DNA of 6,106 nucleotides from an uncultured Streptomyces sp. Lineage in GTDB: Bacteria; Actinomycetota; Actinomycetes; Streptomycetales; Streptomycetaceae. Position numbers and translations under genes: made by a program. How positions within the stretch are numbered: position 1 is the stretch's first letter; every line of letters starts with the position of its first letter. Below are positions 5,717 to 6,106 of this stretch, piece after piece. Location: contig CAMLJW010000326.1 in assembly GCA_946480485.1 (NCBI GenBank), positions 1 through 6,106 of the forward strand, read 5' to 3'. The notes under the pieces are model-generated. The model ran no database searches. It was not told where the DNA came from and saw nothing but the letters and a program-made list of their open reading frames with translations.

Positions 5717-5974
5717 CGGGTGGAGCTTGGTTGCTGTCGTCTGGGATCGCGATCGCGTTCTGGCCTGCCGTGTCGCTGACCGAAGGGCCGCAGCTTCATC
5801 GGCTACGTCCTCTTCAGCCTGTTCCTGTTCCCGGCCGTGGTCATCGTCGCTTACCTGGTCGAGGACCGCACCCTAGTCTCAGGCAGGAGTTCAACAGCTG
5901 CCAGCTCGTGCTGCGTCGCTGAAGGAGGTTGCCAGTGTGAGTGGAACGGCTCAGTCGGCCAAAAGGAAGAGTGA
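5706..5974 (+). pseudogene. Small two-helix membrane protein gene with two frameshifts
   Basis: ATG 5706 has a strong site (GGAGG, 5696-5700). Three frames join into one sensible small protein. Frame one gives MSVIGWSLVAVV. Removing one base near 5742 leads into GIAIAFWPAVSL. Removing one more between about 5779 and 5788 leads into KGRSFIGYVLFSLFLFPAVV and IVAYLVEDRT. The result is two hydrophobic helices with a Lys-Gly-Arg-Ser turn between them, reminiscent of small two-helix proteins with a KGRS motif. The repaired frame ends at TGA 5972-5974, overlapping ATG 5974 of the next gene, which supports a former operon. Unrepaired, frame one ends at 5876 without the second helix. Either the gene has decayed, or the base calls here are wrong. 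Function is unknown; the product would be in the inner membrane. Confidence 0.5.
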
Positions 5975-6106
5975 TGACAGAGAGATCCCTGGATGAACTC
6001 GGTCCCGTTGACTACGTGGTGGTCGAGCTCCCAGCGGGGGCGAGCAACTTCACGGGCGAGATGGCTGCAGAGCTGCTCGCGTTGGTCGACTCCGGAACCA
6101 TCCGCG
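5974..6106 (+). CDS. DUF6325-like protein, N-terminal part (runs off the window)
   Basis: 44 residues are visible. They begin MTERSLDELGPVDYVVVELP and end ...LVDSGTIR at the window edge. The acidic start, the Leu-Gly-Pro-Val-Asp-Tyr motif followed by a hydrophobic strand, and the later FTGEMA...LVDSGTIR helix match what I remember of the actinobacterial DUF6325 family, small proteins often next to SHOCT-domain or small membrane proteins. No biochemical role is known to me. ATG 5974 has AAGGAAG (5963-5969) just upstream. GTG 5971 is an alternative one codon earlier, and GTG 5941 a more distant one. It was probably co-transcribed with the broken membrane protein gene, whose repaired stop overlaps this ATG. 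Confidence 0.65.
   Translation, partial: MTERSLDELGPVDYVVVELPAGASNFTGEMAAELLALVDSGTIR

Overview
The window is high-GC DNA with strong G/C preference at third codon positions, GTG starts and GGAGG-type ribosome binding sites. Its protein families are common in Actinobacteria: an eight-segment membrane histidine kinase of the NarX/HisKA_3 type, a NarL-type response regulator, an XRE-helix-turn-helix/TPR regulator and a DUF6325-like protein. It is most likely actinobacterial chromosome (or a large replicon). The genus cannot be told from the sequence alone.

Layout, left to right. Bases 1-298 (minus) hold the remnant of a LuxR-type regulator, cut at its 5' side and frameshifted. About 420 bases without a convincing gene follow. 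A NarL/FixJ response regulator (759-1493, plus) comes next, preceded by a 13-codon ORF with a perfect Shine-Dalgarno sequence whose stop overlaps the regulator's GTG start (GTGA). Just behind it is a second, receiver-only response regulator (about 1509-1924, plus) that has lost its N-terminal acidic pocket and its proper C-terminus. Facing it is a full-length sensor histidine kinase (1943-3790, minus). A 376-base divergent intergenic region carries a helically phased array of 11-bp repeats and a good promoter, which serve an XRE-TPR regulator (4167-5357, plus). The right end holds a doubtful broken minus-strand gene (about 5360-5716), a small two-helix membrane protein gene broken by two single-base shifts (5706-5974, plus), and the start of a DUF6325-like gene that runs off the window (5974 onward).

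How the parts may work together. The kinase (H424) and the intact regulator (D58) have every residue needed for phosphotransfer and are plausibly cognate, although they are convergent rather than in one operon. The degraded receiver between them may be a former partner. The XRE-TPR gene looks like an independent, probably autoregulated unit. The membrane-protein/DUF6325 pair looks like an operon whose first gene has decayed.

I see no complete new defence, mobile or biosynthetic system here. The best leads are the phased operator array, the coupled mini-ORF before the response regulator, and the unusual number of broken genes beside three long intact ones.
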